Shown: positions 8,726 through 18,104 of the stretch, one piece after another
Position numbering within the stretch: position 1 is the stretch's first letter
How the letters are laid out: each line of letters starts with the position of its first letter
From: Salinirubrum litoreum
GTDB lineage: Archaea > Halobacteriota > Halobacteria > Halobacteriales > Haloferacaceae
Direction of reading: 5' to 3'
DNA: 64,000 bases
Assembly (NCBI RefSeq): GCF_020567425.1
Contig: NZ_JAJCVJ010000003.1
Span: 248,001-312,000 of the forward strand
Made by a program: the position numbers and the translations under genes
Notes under the pieces: generated by a model
What the model was told of the DNA's origin: nothing
Database searches by the model: none
Seen by the model: only the letters and a program-made list of their open reading frames with translations

Positions 8726-8735
8726 TATATAAAAG
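8726..8735 (+). promoter_or_regulatory. strong TATA box of the peptide ABC transporter operon
   Basis: The box tatataaaag is one of the best TATA matches in the window. It lies about 70 bases before the binding-protein ATG at 8800, so the mRNA should carry a leader of roughly 45 bases, unlike the leaderless genes around it. A short leader region is available for regulation. Confidence 0.6.
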
Positions 8736-8799
8736 ATGATGACTATTTGGCGGCATCGGGGATGGGTACAGGGCAGTTACCTCGAATGACGTAAGTGCC

Positions 8800-10770
8800 A
8801 TGTCGGATGACAACACGGTCGAGATCGAGACAGGGAAGAGTTCACGGAGGAACTTCCTCCGCATCGCGGGCGTCGCGGGGGCCGCCGGGCTTGCAGGCTG
8901 TGGTGGCAACAACGGCGGCGGTGGCGGCACCGGTGGCGGCGGTGGTGGCGGTGACGACGGTGGGGGTGGCGGCGGCGGTGGTGGTGGCGGCGGCGGCGGC
9001 CGGTCGATCGAGACGCGGTTCTGGGAAGAGTGGCCGGTCGAGACGAAAGGCGTCGACGTCAACGACGAGGCGATCCAGTTCGAGTACACCGCCGTCGAGG
9101 GCCAAGCAGTGCCCGAGGTCGACACCCACTTCGCGCAGGCAGAGACCCCGTGGATGCGGGAGTTCGCCCTACTCGTTCAGCAGTCACTGAACGACCTCGG
9201 CGTCCCGGTCAACCTCATCAACGTCCAGCCGAGCACGAGATACGGTGAGTTCTGGCGGGCCGACATCGGCCACCCGGTGCCGATCACGATGAACCTGCAC
9301 GGGCCGGACCCCCAGCGCGGACTCGACCCCAACCCGTTCCTCATGCGTGCACACCCGGAGACTGGTGGGAACTACTACAACTACAAGAACGACGAGATCA
9401 CCGAACTGCTGGACGAACAGGCGAGCACCATCGGTGACGTGGAGGCTCGCGCAGAGATCTGCCAAGAGGTCCAGCGCAAACTCAGTGAGGACGCCTACCT
9501 CATCGCAGCCAACTTCCCCGAAGTCATCACGGTGGCAAACACCGCAGACTGGGAGGGATACGTCCCGACTCCCGGGAACGGGACGACGCGAGACTCGTTC
9601 ATCTGGACGCAGGTGAACCTCCAACCCCGTGGCGACTCGACGACGTGGGTCAAAGGTGTCACGGCGGGGATGCAGGGGACGAACCTCCCGTTCTCCAGCG
9701 GTGGCCAGGAAGAGAAGCGACTCCTGAACGTCTACGACGGGCTGTTCGACGCCTCGCCGGAACTCGAGATCGTCCCGGCGCTGGCGACGAACGCAGACGT
9801 CGTCGACGACACGACGGTCGAGATGGACCTCCGCGAGGGCGTCGAGTGGCACGACGGCGAGTCGTTCGGTCCCGACGACGTGAAGTTCAGCGTCGAACTG
9901 TACAAGCAGAACAACGCGCCACAGCAGGGGGCGTTCGTCCGGACCATCGACGGCGTCGAGATTCTCTCGGAGTCCGGCGGCGGGCGCGTTAGGTTCACGT
10001 TAACAGAGCCTGACGCGGCGTTCCTCACCCAGCGGGTGGCCCGCAGTGCCATCATCCCGAAGCATCGCTGGGAGGACGTGGACAGCCCCGCAGAGTACAA
10101 CCCCGACAACCCGGTCGGGACCGGCCCGTTCTCGTTCGTCAACTGGGAGCAGGGCTCGGAGCTCAGACTCGAGAAACACGAGAACAACTGGATGTGGGAC
10201 GACGAGATCCGCGAGGAACTCCTCGGGGAGTACTTCGTCCCCGGCGACGGCATCGACGAGATGGTCCACGCCAACGTCGGCAACGTCTCGACGCTCATCG
10301 GCGCGATGCAGTCGGGCGACATCGACGCCATCGGGACGACCGTCTCGAACCAGCAGGCGGACCGTGCGGCCAACGCGAGCGGCGTCGAGAAACAGACCGC
10401 ACGCAACTACGTCCCCACGGACGTCCACCTGAGCCATCTCGTCCCGCTGTTCCGCGACAAGACGTTCCGCGTCGCGTTGAGCCACGCCTTCGACAAGGAG
10501 GGCTTCGTCGAGAACACCCTCGGCGGTCGGGGTGAGGCGATCCAGGGACAGAACCTGCTCACGCCACTGCTGACGCCGTTCTACGGCGAGACGGAGCCGT
10601 ACGCGTACGACGTCGACCAAGCACGCCAGATGCTCCAGCAGGCGGGCTACACGTACAACGGCGACGACATGCTGGTGTGGCCGGAGGGCGACGCCTGGAG
10701 CGCCTTCGAGGCACGTGTGGAGGACGGACACGCGACTCGCTCGGAACTCGACCAATCAGACTTCTCGTAA
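8800..10770 (+). CDS. peptide/oligopeptide-type ABC binding lipoprotein with apparently permuted domains
   Basis: A 656-residue family-5 solute-binding protein. It begins with a Tat signal (SRRNFLR) and lipobox LAGC, then a poly-Gly linker (about residues 28-67). The domain order is unusual. Residues about 95-260 resemble the part of DppA/OppA that normally comes last (SLNDLGVPVNLI, GGNYYNYKNDEITELL, WEGYVP). Residues about 290-470 resemble the normal N-terminal lobe (VPALATNADVVDD, LREGVEWHDGE, PVGTGPFSFVNW). The end (FRVALSHAFDKEGF ... QARQMLQQAGY) is the normal middle. It therefore reads as a circular permutation. It is the first gene of an operon with two permeases and a double ATPase. 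The substrate is probably a peptide or other large solute; family-5 proteins are broad. Confidence 0.88.
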   Translation: MSDDNTVEIETGKSSRRNFLRIAGVAGAAGLAGCGGNNGGGGGTGGGGGGGDDGGGGGGGGGGGGGGRSIETRFWEEWPVETKGVDVNDEAIQFEYTAVEGQAVPEVDTHFAQAETPWMREFALLVQQSLNDLGVPVNLINVQPSTRYGEFWRADIGHPVPITMNLHGPDPQRGLDPNPFLMRAHPETGGNYYNYKNDEITELLDEQASTIGDVEARAEICQEVQRKLSEDAYLIAANFPEVITVANTADWEGYVPTPGNGTTRDSFIWTQVNLQPRGDSTTWVKGVTAGMQGTNLPFSSGGQEEKRLLNVYDGLFDASPELEIVPALATNADVVDDTTVEMDLREGVEWHDGESFGPDDVKFSVELYKQNNAPQQGAFVRTIDGVEILSESGGGRVRFTLTEPDAAFLTQRVARSAIIPKHRWEDVDSPAEYNPDNPVGTGPFSFVNWEQGSELRLEKHENNWMWDDEIREELLGEYFVPGDGIDEMVHANVGNVSTLIGAMQSGDIDAIGTTVSNQQADRAANASGVEKQTARNYVPTDVHLSHLVPLFRDKTFRVALSHAFDKEGFVENTLGGRGEAIQGQNLLTPLLTPFYGETEPYAYDVDQARQMLQQAGYTYNGDDMLVWPEGDAWSAFEARVEDGHATRSELDQSDFS

Positions 10771-10786
10771 GGACCTCTCACCACTC

Positions 10787-11770
10787 ATGAGCTTTCGACG
10801 CTTCCTGATAAAACGGACCCTGATCGCGGCGGTACTGACGCTGATCGCCGTCAGCGTCATCTTCGTCACGCTCCGGATGTTACCCGCCGATCCGTTCAGC
10901 GGCCTCGTCGCGTCCGGGGCGCTCACACCCGAACAGGTCGAGCGCGTCCGGGCGATGTACGGGCTGGACGAACCGATCTACGTCCAGTACTTCAAGTACA
11001 TCCAGAACCTGTTCACCTTCCAGTTCGGCATCTCGCTCACCCAGCAACGGCCGGTCGGCGAGATCATCATCCCGGCGCTGATCAACACGCTCGTCCTGCT
11101 GTTGCCCGCACTCGTCGTGACTGCGATCCTCAGTTCGCTGGCCGGGATGTACGCCGGGTGGAACCGCGGGTCGTGGTTCGAGCAGTCGAGCATCGTCGTG
11201 ACCACGGTCTTCCGTGCGGTCCCCATCTTCGTGACGGGCATCTTCCTGCTCATCATCTTCTCGTACGGGTTGGGCTGGCTCCCGGCGTTCGGGATGCGCA
11301 GTCCGCTCGCGAACCCGGACGGCTACCTGGAGACGTACCTCTCGGTGGACTTCCTGAAACACTACATCCTCCCGTTCAGCGCGACGGTGTTGTTCTACAG
11401 CGGCGACTTCCTGATGCTCGCCCGCAACTCCGTCGTCGAACGGAAGGGGTCGGAGTTCCTCATGCTCCACCGTGCGAAGGGGCTGTCGGACATGGAGCAA
11501 CTCGGTCGGGCCGGGCGGAACTCGTTGCTGCCGCTCGTGACCTACTTCGCGCTCCGGACCGGCATGCTGTTTCAGGGCGTCATCACGCTGGAGGTCGTCT
11601 TCGCGTGGCCGGGTATCGGTCGCGCACTCGTCCAGTCGATCCTGAACCAGGACTACCCGACGGTCCAGGCGGCCGTGTTCATCATGGCGCTGGCGGTCAT
11701 CGTGATGAACCTCACCGCCGACGTGGCCTACGCGAAACTGGACCCGACCGTGGAGGCAGGTGACGTCTGA
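10787..11770 (+). CDS. dppB: ABC transporter permease, DppB type
   Basis: A 327-residue inner permease with six transmembrane helices and the binding-protein-dependent transport signature near its end (GVITLEVVFAWPGIGRALV). The N-terminus FRRFLIKRTLIAAVLTLIAV and the following LRMLPADPF are typical of DppB/OppB. It starts 16 bases after the binding-protein stop and its stop overlaps the next start by one base. It forms the membrane channel with the DppC partner. Confidence 0.92.
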   Translation: MSFRRFLIKRTLIAAVLTLIAVSVIFVTLRMLPADPFSGLVASGALTPEQVERVRAMYGLDEPIYVQYFKYIQNLFTFQFGISLTQQRPVGEIIIPALINTLVLLLPALVVTAILSSLAGMYAGWNRGSWFEQSSIVVTTVFRAVPIFVTGIFLLIIFSYGLGWLPAFGMRSPLANPDGYLETYLSVDFLKHYILPFSATVLFYSGDFLMLARNSVVERKGSEFLMLHRAKGLSDMEQLGRAGRNSLLPLVTYFALRTGMLFQGVITLEVVFAWPGIGRALVQSILNQDYPTVQAAVFIMALAVIVMNLTADVAYAKLDPTVEAGDV

Positions 11771-12690
11771 TGTCGGGGTACTCACTCGACGCCGACACCG
11801 CGAAAGAGCGGCTCCGCTCTGAGTTCGGTCGGGCCAGACGGGTCCTCGGTCACGTCCTGGAGGACAACGCGGCGAAGGTCGGTGTCGCGATCATCGTCAC
11901 GTTCGGCTTCCTCGGGCTCTTCGGACCGTACATCGCCCCGTACCACCCCATCGAGGACACGCTCCGACAGGGCGGCTCGATGATGCGCCTGCAGGACCCC
12001 GGCGGGAAGGCCCTGCTCGGGACGACCTCGTTCGGGAAGGACGTGCTCAGCCAGTTCCTCGCCGGCGCACGGCCGACGCTCATCGTCGGTCTGTTCGGCG
12101 GCGTCGGGACGGGCGTCCTGGGCTTCCTCGTCGGACTCACGAGCGGCTACTTCGGCGGGACCGTCGACGAGTTCCTGATGCGACTGACCGACCTGACGTT
12201 CGCGCTCCCGTTCTTACCGATGGCGCTGGTGATCCTCTCGTTCGTGACGCCGAGCGTCTGGCTGATCACCACCGTACTGGTCGTCTTCCTCTGGAAGATG
12301 CCGGCGCGGGTCATCCGCTCTGAGGTGATGACGGTCAAGGAACGGACGTTCGTGAAGTCCGCCCGAGCACGGGGTGCAGGCCACCTCCGGACGATGTTCC
12401 TGCACGTCGCGCCGAACGTGCTCGGGATCGGCTTCCTCTACACCGCCTACGCCGTCGGGTGGTCTATCGTCGCCGGGGCCTCACTCGCCTTCCTCGGCTT
12501 CGGCGACCCGACGACCACCTCCTGGGGTCGGATGCTCCAGCAGGTGTTCCGCTCGGGCGCGATCCGCGTCGCGTGGTGGTGGGTCCTGCCGCCCGCACTC
12601 GGTATCGGTGCCGTCACGACGGCCGTCTTCCTGGTCGGACGGGCGTTCGAGGAGATAGTCAACCCAGACCTACAGACGGAGCAAGAATGA
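11770..12690 (+). CDS. dppC: ABC transporter permease, DppC type
   Basis: A 306-residue permease with about six transmembrane segments. The periplasmic-side N-terminal loop ends in HPIEDTLRQGG and the region LLGTTSFGKDVLSQFLAGAR is the DppC hallmark. The cytoplasmic coupling loop is seen as SARARGAGHLRTMFLHVAPN. The start overlaps the dppB stop by one base and the stop overlaps the ATPase start by four, so the complex is probably made stoichiometrically. Confidence 0.92.
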   Translation: MSGYSLDADTAKERLRSEFGRARRVLGHVLEDNAAKVGVAIIVTFGFLGLFGPYIAPYHPIEDTLRQGGSMMRLQDPGGKALLGTTSFGKDVLSQFLAGARPTLIVGLFGGVGTGVLGFLVGLTSGYFGGTVDEFLMRLTDLTFALPFLPMALVILSFVTPSVWLITTVLVVFLWKMPARVIRSEVMTVKERTFVKSARARGAGHLRTMFLHVAPNVLGIGFLYTAYAVGWSIVAGASLAFLGFGDPTTTSWGRMLQQVFRSGAIRVAWWWVLPPALGIGAVTTAVFLVGRAFEEIVNPDLQTEQE

Positions 12691-14792
12691 GTCTACTCGA
12701 AGTCGACGACGTGAAGATCACGTATCGGTTGCCACACAGTCAAGTCCACGCCGTCAACAACGTCTCCTTCTCGATCGACGAGGGAGACAACTACGGACTC
12801 GTCGGCGAGTCAGGCTGTGGCAAGTCGACGCTCGCCAAGTCGGTTCTCGGGCTCCTCGACAGCAACGGCGAGATCCAGTCGGGGAGCATCCGGTTCAACG
12901 GCCGTGAACTCACCGACCTCTCCGAGCGTGACTGGCAGTCTGTCCGCTGGGAGGAGATATCGTACATCCCACAGAGTGCGATGGACTCGCTCGACCCGGT
13001 GATGTCCGTCGGTGCGCAGATCCGACAGGCGATCCGCAAACACCGGGACGTCTCGAAACGAACGGCGAACGAGCGCGTCGACGAGGTGTTCGAGATGGTC
13101 GGGCTCGATCCGGCACGAACCGGCGACTACCCGCACCAGTTCTCTGGCGGCATGCGCCAGCGCGTCACGATCGCGATGGCGCTCGCGTTAGACCCCGATC
13201 TCATCATCGCCGACGAACCGACGACGGGGCTGGACGTGATCGTCCAGGACAAGATCATCGACAAGCTGATGGAGATTCAAGCGGAGACGGGGAGTTCGCT
13301 CCTGTTGATCACCCACGACGTGGGCGTCGTCGCGGAGAGCTGTGAGGAGGTGTCGGTCCTGTACGGCGGGAAGGTGATGGAGCAGGGCGAGACGAATCAG
13401 GTGTTCAGAGCGCCGACGAACCCCTACTCGATGGGGCTGAAGAACGCGTTCCCGGAGGTCGACGAGTTCGACGAGCAGGCCATCTCGATTCCGGGATCGC
13501 TCCCGAGCCTCATGCACGAACCGGACGGCTGTGTGTTCCGTAACCGCTGTCCGTTCGCGACAGAGGAGTGCGAGCAGGGACACCCACCACTCGTCGAGAC
13601 AGACGGCCAATCATCGGCCTGTTACTACACCGACCGGGCCGACGAGATGCGAGACGCCGCGGCCGACCCCGAGACCTGGGGGATCGAAGCCCGCGACGAA
13701 CGTGACCGGTCGGGTGAGACTGGCGACGTCATCCTCGAGACGCAAGGCCTGGAGAAGTGGTTCAAGCAGTCACAGGGGATTCTGGACGACCTTCGCGGCC
13801 GCGAGCCGAACTACGTCAAGGCCGTCAACGACGTCGATCTCACCGTCCACGAGGGCGAGATCGTCGGCGTCGCCGGCGAGTCGGGGTGTGGGAAGTCGAC
13901 ACTCGCGGAGGTGATCGCCGCCCTGCAAGAACGGACGGGCGGGGAGATCTTCGTCGACGACACACCGGTCGACGAGTTGCTCGACCGCAGTACCAAAGAG
14001 TTCCGCTCGCGGGTGCAGTTCATCTTCCAGGACCCGTTCGACTCGCTCAACCCCCGTCAGCGGGTTCGAGCGGCCGTCTCCGAGCCACTGAAGATTCAGG
14101 GACTCGACAGCGAGACGATCGACCGCCGCGTCCGGCAGACCGTCGCGGACGTCGGTCTCGAACCGGTCGAGAAGTACCTCGACAAGCTTCCGGCTCAGCT
14201 CTCGGGGGGAGAACGACAGCGTGTCGCCATCGCGCAGGCGCTCGTCCTCGAACCACAGCTACTCATCTGTGACGAACCGGCGTCGATGCTCGACGTCTCG
14301 CTGAAGGCCAACATCCTCAACATCCTGCGGGAGATGGCCGACGAGCGCGAGATCGGCATCGTCTACATCTCCCACGACCTCGCGAGCCTCACCCAGATCG
14401 CCGACCGTCTCGCGGTGATGTACCTCGGGCGGATCGCCGAACTCGGTGACACCGAGGACGTGGTCAGCACCCCGAAGCATCCCTACACCGCGTCGTTACT
14501 GGCGGCCTCACCGAAGACCGACCCGGACGTGGACCGCCAGCGAGTCCTGCTCCCCGGCGAGCCACCGGACCCGGTCGACCTGCCGAACGGGTGTAACTTC
14601 GCCCCCCGGTGTCCGAAGGCGGGGCCGGAGTGTCGCGAGGAGGAGCCCGAGCGTGGTGCCTTCGCGGACGACGACCACGAGGCTGCCTGCTACTTCCCCG
14701 TCGAAGACATCGAGACCGAACTGCTGGAACGGTACGCAGAGGAACACGAAGAAGACGTCTCGGAGGCCATCGGCGACGAGGTGACCCTGTAG
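12687..14792 (+). CDS. fused DppD-DppF double ABC ATPase
   Basis: A 701-residue protein carrying two complete nucleotide-binding domains that are separate DppD and DppF proteins in most bacteria. NBD1 has Walker [10 protein letters not shown] (about residues 40-48), signature FSGGMRQR and Walker [12 protein letters not shown]2 has GESGCGKST near residue 397, LSGGERQR and LLICDEPA. Each is followed by the oligopeptide-transporter C-terminal domain with its cysteines ([10 protein letters not shown] and [11 protein letters not shown]). ATG at 12687 overlaps the dppC stop by four bases. It powers the importer encoded upstream. Confidence 0.93.
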   Translation: MSLLEVDDVKITYRLPHSQVHAVNNVSFSIDEGDNYGLVGESGCGKSTLAKSVLGLLDSNGEIQSGSIRFNGRELTDLSERDWQSVRWEEISYIPQSAMDSLDPVMSVGAQIRQAIRKHRDVSKRTANERVDEVFEMVGLDPARTGDYPHQFSGGMRQRVTIAMALALDPDLIIADEPTTGLDVIVQDKIIDKLMEIQAETGSSLLLITHDVGVVAESCEEVSVLYGGKVMEQGETNQVFRAPTNPYSMGLKNAFPEVDEFDEQAISIPGSLPSLMHEPDGCVFRNRCPFATEECEQGHPPLVETDGQSSACYYTDRADEMRDAAADPETWGIEARDERDRSGETGDVILETQGLEKWFKQSQGILDDLRGREPNYVKAVNDVDLTVHEGEIVGVAGESGCGKSTLAEVIAALQERTGGEIFVDDTPVDELLDRSTKEFRSRVQFIFQDPFDSLNPRQRVRAAVSEPLKIQGLDSETIDRRVRQTVADVGLEPVEKYLDKLPAQLSGGERQRVAIAQALVLEPQLLICDEPASMLDVSLKANILNILREMADEREIGIVYISHDLASLTQIADRLAVMYLGRIAELGDTEDVVSTPKHPYTASLLAASPKTDPDVDRQRVLLPGEPPDPVDLPNGCNFAPRCPKAGPECREEEPERGAFADDDHEAACYFPVEDIETELLERYAEEHEEDVSEAIGDEVTL

Positions 14793-14942
14793 TCACCGGC
14801 GCGGCTCCCACTCACAACTTTTCGCGGGTTCGGCGATGGTGAGCCGAGTCGGTAGACAGTCGTCTCACGAGCGAACAGTGAGAACGAGACCGGGAGACTG
14901 AACCGGCCTACCACCGGCAAGCAGACGAGTTCAGCAACGGGT

Positions 14943-17090
14943 TCAGCGACGTGTTCGGACGAGCGCGTCGACGGCCACCGGTCCGTCCTCGGTGACGACG
15001 ACCGGATTCAGATCGAGTTCGGCGACGGCGTCGACCGACGCCGCCAGATCGCCGACACTCACGAGGAGGTCGACGACCGCCGACACGGACAGCGGTTCGC
15101 CAGCGCGCCGGTCGGTCAACAGGGCTGCGAGTGCCGTCTGCTCGACTGCGCGGCGGGCGTCCGCCCGCGAGAACGGCGGGACGAGCGTCGTGGTCTCGTC
15201 TACCGCCTCGACGAGCACCCCGCCCGGACCGACGGTGACGAGCGAGTCGAACACGTCGCCGGGTGCCACTCCGAGGATGGCCTCGACACCGTCTGTGACC
15301 ATCGGTTGGACGAGGACACCGGCCACGTCAGACTCGGCGGTGTGGTCCAACGCCGCATTTAGCACCTCGTGGTACGCGTCCCGGACCGCAGTGGGCGAGT
15401 CGAGCCCCAGTTTCACCCCGCCGACGTCGGTCCGGTGTGGGAGCGCCGGCGAGTCGATCTTGAGCACGACGGGGTAGCCGACAGCGTCGGCGGCCGCGAC
15501 GGCTTCCTCGGCGTCGGTCGCGAGTCGCGTCTGCACGACGGGGATATCGAAGGCGTCGAGGAGCGGTTCCGTCTCGGCCCACGTCAACACTCGTCCTGCC
15601 GGGAGGTCGACCGAGGGTGTTTCGAGCGACGCGTTCGACTCGACTCTGGAGGGCTGACCGACGAGGCGGTCACGATCCTCGACGGCCATCGCCGTCGATG
15701 CGACAGCGTCCAGGCACCGCCCCGGGTCCTCGTACACCGGAACCGACTTCCTGAGGTCGGCGTACGGTGGCGTCGTCGTCGGCTCGTCCGGTTCCTTTCG
15801 GCCGGTCCAGAGGACGTAGACCGGGTCGTCGGCCGCCGCGACGATTGACTCGAGATCGGCGGCGATGGTCTCGGCGCGTTCGTCGGTTCCGGGGAGGCCG
15901 ATGGCGAAGACGTAGGCGTCGAACGCGTCGTCGGACAGGACGGCGTCGGCGATCTCGGGGAGCACCTCGGCACCGTACCCGCGAATGTCCGCAGGGTTCG
16001 TGAACCCGCCGTAGGTCAGGAGTTCCTCGACGTCGAGCAGTCTCCGTTCGGTTTCGCCGTCGATGTCGGGGAGCACGAGATCTCGCTCGGCGGCCATGTC
16101 CGCGAGGAGACTCGCGAGACCGCCGCTTGTCGAGGCGATACAGACCCGGTTCCCGTCGGGTGGGTCGTACGCGGTGTGGGCGCTCGCCCGCGAGAGTAAA
16201 TCTGGGATGTCCGGCACCCGCTGGACACCGGTCTGGTCGAACGCCGCCCGCCAGGCGTCGTCGCTCCCGGTGAGCGACCCGGTGTGTGACAGCGTGGCCG
16301 CCTCGGCGAGGTCCGACCGCCCGACCTTGACCGTCAGAACCGGCGTCCCCTCGCGGGTCGCCCGTTCTGCGACGCGCATGAACCGGTCCGGGTCGTCGAT
16401 GCCCTCGATGTACGTACAGATCACGTCGACCGTGTCGCGCTCTGCGAGATACGCGACGTAGTCGGTCAGTGTCAGGTCGGCCTCGTTGCCGGTCGAGACG
16501 ATGTGGCTGAAGTGGAGGTCCCTGTCCGCCGCCCGCTCGAAGAAGGTCGTGAACGCCAGCGCCCCGGACTGGCTCACGAGACCGATCCGTCCGGGCGCCG
16601 GTTCGCGCGAACACGTCGAGGTGAGCGTCGCCCCCCGGGCGGCCATCACCCCGATGCAGTTCGGCCCGACGACGCGGATCCCGGTCTCGGCGGCCGCGTC
16701 GGCGAGCCGCGACTCCAGTTCGACGCCGTCGTCGTCTGCCTCGGAGAAGCCCGCTGTGAGAACGAGCGCAGTCGGGACGCCCCGGTCGCCCGCCGCCGAA
16801 ACCACGTCGACGACGTACTCCCGGGGCACACTCACGACGGCCACGTCGACGGTCTCGGGGACGTCGTCGATGTCGTCGTAACACGCTCGACCCCAGACCT
16901 CGTCTCGACCGGGGTTGACGGGGTAGAGCGAACCGTCGAAGCCGTAGCCGAGGAGGTTCTCCACGAGGTTCCCGGAGTAAAACGAGTCGGGACTGGCACC
17001 GACGACGGCCACCGAGTCCGGGTCGAACAGCGGGTCGAGTGCCGGCACTGCCGGTGCGGCGTCCGGAGTCACCGGGTCGCTATCTGACAT
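14943..17090 (-). CDS. ADP-forming acyl-CoA synthetase, fused alpha and beta subunits
   Basis: A 715-residue NDP-forming acyl-CoA synthetase of the acetate-CoA ligase (ADP-forming) superfamily. The alpha part has a CoA-binding domain (SVAVVGASPDSF, VGPNCIGVMA) and succinyl-CoA ligase-like domains with the phosphohistidine region LSHTGSLTGSDDAW. The beta part, from about residue 480, is an ATP-grasp domain (VGYPVVLKIDSPALPHRTDVGG, GVLVQPMV). Haloarchaea use such enzymes to make ATP from acyl-CoA or to activate organic acids. Beside CitE-, PrpF- and PEP-mutase-type genes, a branched or dicarboxylic acid is a reasonable but unproven substrate. A TATA-like box lies near 17151-17162. Confidence 0.9.
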   Translation of the reverse strand: MSDSDPVTPDAAPAVPALDPLFDPDSVAVVGASPDSFYSGNLVENLLGYGFDGSLYPVNPGRDEVWGRACYDDIDDVPETVDVAVVSVPREYVVDVVSAAGDRGVPTALVLTAGFSEADDDGVELESRLADAAAETGIRVVGPNCIGVMAARGATLTSTCSREPAPGRIGLVSQSGALAFTTFFERAADRDLHFSHIVSTGNEADLTLTDYVAYLAERDTVDVICTYIEGIDDPDRFMRVAERATREGTPVLTVKVGRSDLAEAATLSHTGSLTGSDDAWRAAFDQTGVQRVPDIPDLLSRASAHTAYDPPDGNRVCIASTSGGLASLLADMAAERDLVLPDIDGETERRLLDVEELLTYGGFTNPADIRGYGAEVLPEIADAVLSDDAFDAYVFAIGLPGTDERAETIAADLESIVAAADDPVYVLWTGRKEPDEPTTTPPYADLRKSVPVYEDPGRCLDAVASTAMAVEDRDRLVGQPSRVESNASLETPSVDLPAGRVLTWAETEPLLDAFDIPVVQTRLATDAEEAVAAADAVGYPVVLKIDSPALPHRTDVGGVKLGLDSPTAVRDAYHEVLNAALDHTAESDVAGVLVQPMVTDGVEAILGVAPGDVFDSLVTVGPGGVLVEAVDETTTLVPPFSRADARRAVEQTALAALLTDRRAGEPLSVSAVVDLLVSVGDLAASVDAVAELDLNPVVVTEDGPVAVDALVRTRR

Positions 17091-17224
17091 GACGTGTGAT
17101 TCCCGACGACGGCGCCTGAACCTACTCCCGAAGGGCGACTATCTGTATCGTCATTTAAGTACTCGACTCCGAGAACGGTGAACGATCTGCCGGCTTTAGT
17201 AGGGGCTGTTCCCTGTGAGAGTGC

Positions 17225-18031
17225 ATGACACGAGAGATCACAGCCGGGATCCACTGGATCTACGAAGCCGGGCCGGATCGAACAGCCTCGTGGGACGTAG
17301 CCGACCGCGATCCGGGGTGGTACGAGGCGGGACGGGAGGCGTACGTCCCCCAGTGTGCGTACCTCGTCGACGGCGGGGAAGAGACGCTCCTGTTCGATAC
17401 ACTCTCGCCGGCGAGCACCGACGAGATACTCGCCGCGATCGACGACCTCGTCGGCGACCGGGGTCTCGACTACCTCGTCGTCTCACACCCGGACGTCCCC
17501 CACGCCGGGAACACAGTCGCCATCCTCGAGGAGCATCCCGAGACGACGCTCGTCGCTCCCGGCTACGGCAACGACCACGAACTGTATCGCCTCGACGACG
17601 GGATTCACGTCACCGAGGGCGACCGGATCGACCTCGGTGATCGGACGGTCGAGTTCCACGAGGCGACCTTCCTCGACGCGCCAGTCTCGCTGTGGATGAC
17701 GGAACGGGAGACAGAGACGCTATTTCCGGTCGACTGGATGGGGTTCATCCACCTGGACGAGGAGCGACTGGCCTTCGTCGACGAACTCGACGGGGAGTTC
17801 GACCCGAGCAGACTCGTCGAGTTCCACGGTCGCGTCCTGTTCTGGTACCAGTACGTCGACGTCGAGACGACGAACGCCGAGATCGACGCACTCGTCGAGA
17901 AGTTCGACCCGGAGATCATCGCGCCGGCACACGGACTCGTCATCCGCGAGGACGCGACCGACTACATGGAACTGATGAAAGACGTGACGCGCACGATCGA
18001 CGACCAGGGACGCATCGGGACGCTCGGGTGA
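17225..18031 (+). CDS. metallo-beta-lactamase-fold protein with HxDxPH motif (paralog 1)
   Basis: A 268-residue MBL-fold protein. The usual HxHxDH zinc motif is replaced by HPDVPH at about residue 92, and the later regions read LFPVDWMGF and PAHGLV. This layout is closest to the flavodiiron oxygen-reductase MBL branch (HxExDH), but with Pro where an Asp ligand should be and no flavodoxin domain. The next gene but one is a paralog with the same substitution. A TATA-like box (ctttagta) about 28 bases before the ATG suggests a leaderless mRNA. It may be an oxygen- or redox-related hydrolase; the substrate is unknown. Confidence 0.83.
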   Translation: MTREITAGIHWIYEAGPDRTASWDVADRDPGWYEAGREAYVPQCAYLVDGGEETLLFDTLSPASTDEILAAIDDLVGDRGLDYLVVSHPDVPHAGNTVAILEEHPETTLVAPGYGNDHELYRLDDGIHVTEGDRIDLGDRTVEFHEATFLDAPVSLWMTERETETLFPVDWMGFIHLDEERLAFVDELDGEFDPSRLVEFHGRVLFWYQYVDVETTNAEIDALVEKFDPEIIAPAHGLVIREDATDYMELMKDVTRTIDDQGRIGTLG

Positions 18032-18035
18032 TCAG

Positions 18036-18104
18036 ATGACGGGACACACCACCACAGAGGGAGGCGAATCGACGGCACACACCACCACGGAGGGACGCGT
18101 ATGA
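18036..18104 (+). CDS. 22-residue ORF with duplicated HTTTEG motif
   Basis: A very short frame between two MBL genes. It encodes two copies of an (A/G)HTTTEG unit separated by GESTA and begins 4 bases after the first MBL stop. Its TGA overlaps the ATG of the second MBL gene (ATGA). The same arrangement couples known genes elsewhere in this window. It may be a translated coupling peptide, or simply a duplicated spacer; two histidines in repeated context could bind metal. Confidence 0.35.
   Translation: MTGHTTTEGGESTAHTTTEGRV

Noticed and set aside
8890-9010. Dense GGC/GGT run looking like a repeat array or CRISPR-like element
   Set aside because: It encodes a poly-Gly linker after a lipobox, a common feature of haloarchaeal binding lipoproteins. 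There are no spacers.
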